DNA from: an uncultured bacterium
GTDB taxonomy: Bacteria; Cyanobacteriota; Vampirovibrionia; Gastranaerophilales; Gastranaerophilaceae
Assembly: GCA_902797965.1 (NCBI GenBank)
Contig: CADBUY010000004.1
Span: forward strand, 1-64,000
Direction of reading: 5' to 3'
Length of the DNA: 64,000 nt
The notes beneath the pieces were generated by a model. That model saw nothing but the letters and a program-made list of their open reading frames with translations. It was not told the DNA's origin and ran no database searches. Shown in pieces: positions 62,405 to 64,000 of the stretch. Every line of letters starts with the position of its first letter. Within the stretch, counting starts at the first letter, position 1. A program made the translations under genes and the position numbers.

Positions 62405-64000
62405 CTAACCCTCTAAAGCTTTAATCTTTTGTTTAACAGCATTAAGCATTGTTTCATCTTGTTCTATACCTGAATATAAATAGTAATATTCAATTGCCTT
62501 TGACGTATCTCCTTTTTGTTCATATGCCATGCCTAATGAATAATAAGCATACGGATACTCAGGTGATAATTGAATTACTCTTTCAAAACACTTAATTGCA
62601 TCATCATAATTTTTCTGACTTGCAAGAACAAGACCTTTGTTAAAGTAGGCATCTGTATTATCTTTGTCTATTAAGAGTAATTTGTCATAAAAACTTAATG
62701 CTTTTGTATTGTTGCCTGTCAGTTTATATATGTTTGCAATTTTAAGCATTGTTATTTTGTCCTGAGGCTTATAAACGACAGCTTTTGTGTAATAATCAAG
62801 TGCTTCTGTATATTTTTGAGCTTTATATGCTTCATCGCCGCTTTTTATAAGTGCATCATAAGATGTTGTTTTCTCTTGAGTCGCTTTGCTTTCGACAGTG
62901 CTATCTGCCTGCTCTGCTGCAGCTTTGGCGATTGCCATATTATGATTATCCATAAACATTGATAAAGTTGTATTATATTCAATGTTCCCGGGAGCCAGTG
63001 AAACAGCTTTTCTATAGTTTTCTAATGCAACTTCATAACAACCCATTCTATCGTTTGCCTGAGCATACCCAAAGTAAGCAGATGCTTCTTTTGGTGACAT
63101 TTCTATTGCATCTTCAAAATATAAAATTGCTTGTCCGTAATCTTTTTTGTCATACAAATCATAGCCATAAGCTATTGTTGCCGCTGCTAAGTTTGTCTTA
63201 AGTCTTTCATTAGGCTTTTTATCCAATAGCTGTTTATATAATTCAATTGCAGCAACGTAATTATTCATAGCATGTAACGTTAACGCTTTGTTTGCAAGTA
63301 TTTCGTAACTGTCAGGTTCACTCACCAACGCTAAGTTATAAAATTTAAGAGCATTTATGTAATCCTGTTTTTTGTGATAACACAGAGCCAGTTCTTTTTT
63401 TACGTCATTATCTGACGGATCAAGTGAATATGACTTTTCTAGGTTAAATAATGCCAGTTCCATATCATTTTGTTTTTTGTACACAAGTCCAAGGTTCTTA
63501 TAAGCGTTAGCATCATTAGGGAATGCCTTAAGATATGTCTTATATTGCTCAATCGCTTCCGGAAGCTGTCCCATATTTCCCAGCAAGTTTGCATAATCAA
63601 ATCTTAGAGCCGTGAGTTCTGGATTGATGGCAAAAGTTTTTTGGTAGTACTCTAATGCTTTTGTATTTTCACCCAGATTCTGGTATGAAAGTGCAAGCTT
63701 CGCAAGAATAGCTTCATTTTCCGAATTATCAGCAAGAGCCTTTGTCAGCATCTCGGAAGCAACTTTGTATTGTTTAGTATCAAAAAGTGCCATGCCATAG
63801 TTTGCATAGTCTTTGAAGGCTGACGGGTATTTTTTGTATAGTGTATTATATAATTCACAAGCTTTTTCCGGCTGACCTGACGCATAGTACACATTAGCAA
63901 GGTTTTCACTTGCTTCTAAATGCTCAGGGTAAGCATTTAAGAAAATGTTGTAGTTATCTATTGCGCTCTTGTAATTTTTTCTTATATATTCTACGTTTGC
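62405..64000 (-). CDS. TPR-repeat protein, 5' partial
   Basis: An open frame continuing past the right edge of the window; about 530 residues are visible. It is made of about a dozen tetratricopeptide repeats of 34 residues (for example, AxxxYxxAL-A patterns such as GENTKALEYYQKTFAINPE and NYDDAIKCFERVIQLSPE). A spacer rich in Ala/Glu/Thr lies near the middle. TPR arrays bind other proteins. No signal peptide or membrane segment is visible in this part. The true start lies outside the window, so its full length and any N-terminal domain are unknown. Confidence 0.88.
   Translation of the reverse strand, partial: ANVEYIRKNYKSAIDNYNIFLNAYPEHLEASENLANVYYASGQPEKACELYNTLYKKYPSAFKDYANYGMALFDTKQYKVASEMLTKALADNSENEAILAKLALSYQNLGENTKALEYYQKTFAINPELTALRFDYANLLGNMGQLPEAIEQYKTYLKAFPNDANAYKNLGLVYKKQNDMELALFNLEKSYSLDPSDNDVKKELALCYHKKQDYINALKFYNLALVSEPDSYEILANKALTLHAMNNYVAAIELYKQLLDKKPNERLKTNLAAATIAYGYDLYDKKDYGQAILYFEDAIEMSPKEASAYFGYAQANDRMGCYEVALENYRKAVSLAPGNIEYNTTLSMFMDNHNMAIAKAAAEQADSTVESKATQEKTTSYDALIKSGDEAYKAQKYTEALDYYTKAVVYKPQDKITMLKIANIYKLTGNNTKALSFYDKLLLIDKDNTDAYFNKGLVLASQKNYDDAIKCFERVIQLSPEYPYAYYSLGMAYEQKGDTSKAIEYYYLYSGIEQDETMLNAVKQKIKALEG

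Overview
The window is a low-GC bacterial chromosome segment with about 50 protein genes and no rRNA, tRNA, CRISPR array or transposase that I can see. Gram-negative envelope genes (an AsmA/TamB-like protein, heptose kinase, O-antigen ligase-like protein, lipoprotein), a flagellin and many proteins of a lineage-specific style suggest a gut relative of Cyanobacteria, Candidatus Gastranaerophilales (Melainabacteria/Vampirovibrionia). That placement is inference; there is no rRNA to test it.

Layout. 1-4.6 kb: a defence cluster with a partial type IIG restriction-modification enzyme, a HEPN-like protein and a convergent Abi_2-type protein. 4.6-9.4 kb: a GGDEF / degenerate HD-GYP protein, then a leftward ctpA-bioF-bcp group. 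9.6-16.9 kb: a large lineage-specific membrane protein, a frameshifted gene remnant, an orphan DNA methyltransferase, a YggU-like protein, a small protein coupled to a Na+/H+ antiporter-like carrier, and ilvD carrying an in-frame palindromic insertion. 16.9-21.4 kb: a toxin/effector-like stretch with an unknown 359-aa protein, a putative ADP-ribosyltransferase and an HNH protein around a folate cyclo-ligase. 21.4-23.4 kb: rimP-nusA behind a promoter and an attenuator-like hairpin. 23.4-30.1 kb: an eight-gene leftward operon (heptose-kinase-like, DUF4330-like, O-antigen-ligase-like, small coil protein, ligA, membrane protein, two paralogous unknowns). 30.2-36.4 kb: unknown membrane proteins, a CorC/HlyC-type CBS protein, flagellin with a hairpin leader, a zinc-ribbon protein and spmAB. 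36.4-49.8 kb: a rightward set of a 2160-aa coiled-coil protein, an FAD-linked oxidase, cutA, an HExxH protein and a 1449-aa AsmA-like protein. 49.8-53.0 kb: a 760-aa unknown protein between inverted composite palindromic repeats. 53.0-57.7 kb: a leftward series including a 56-aa zinc ribbon, a prohibitin-like protein, a glycosyltransferase, a tRNA nucleotidyltransferase and a DUF475 membrane protein. 57.7-64 kb: an inactive-looking M48-like protein, a glucosaminidase-like protein, a GH38 mannosidase, a lipoprotein and a partial TPR protein.

The strongest leads are: the palindromic element inside ilvD and its dispersed relatives; the 760-aa gene framed by inverted palindrome clusters; the giant coiled-coil gene overlapping an oxidase gene; the ART and HNH effector-like proteins; two degenerate enzymes (HD-GYP and M48); and the rimP-nusA leader. 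I found no single complete system that I would call new with confidence.
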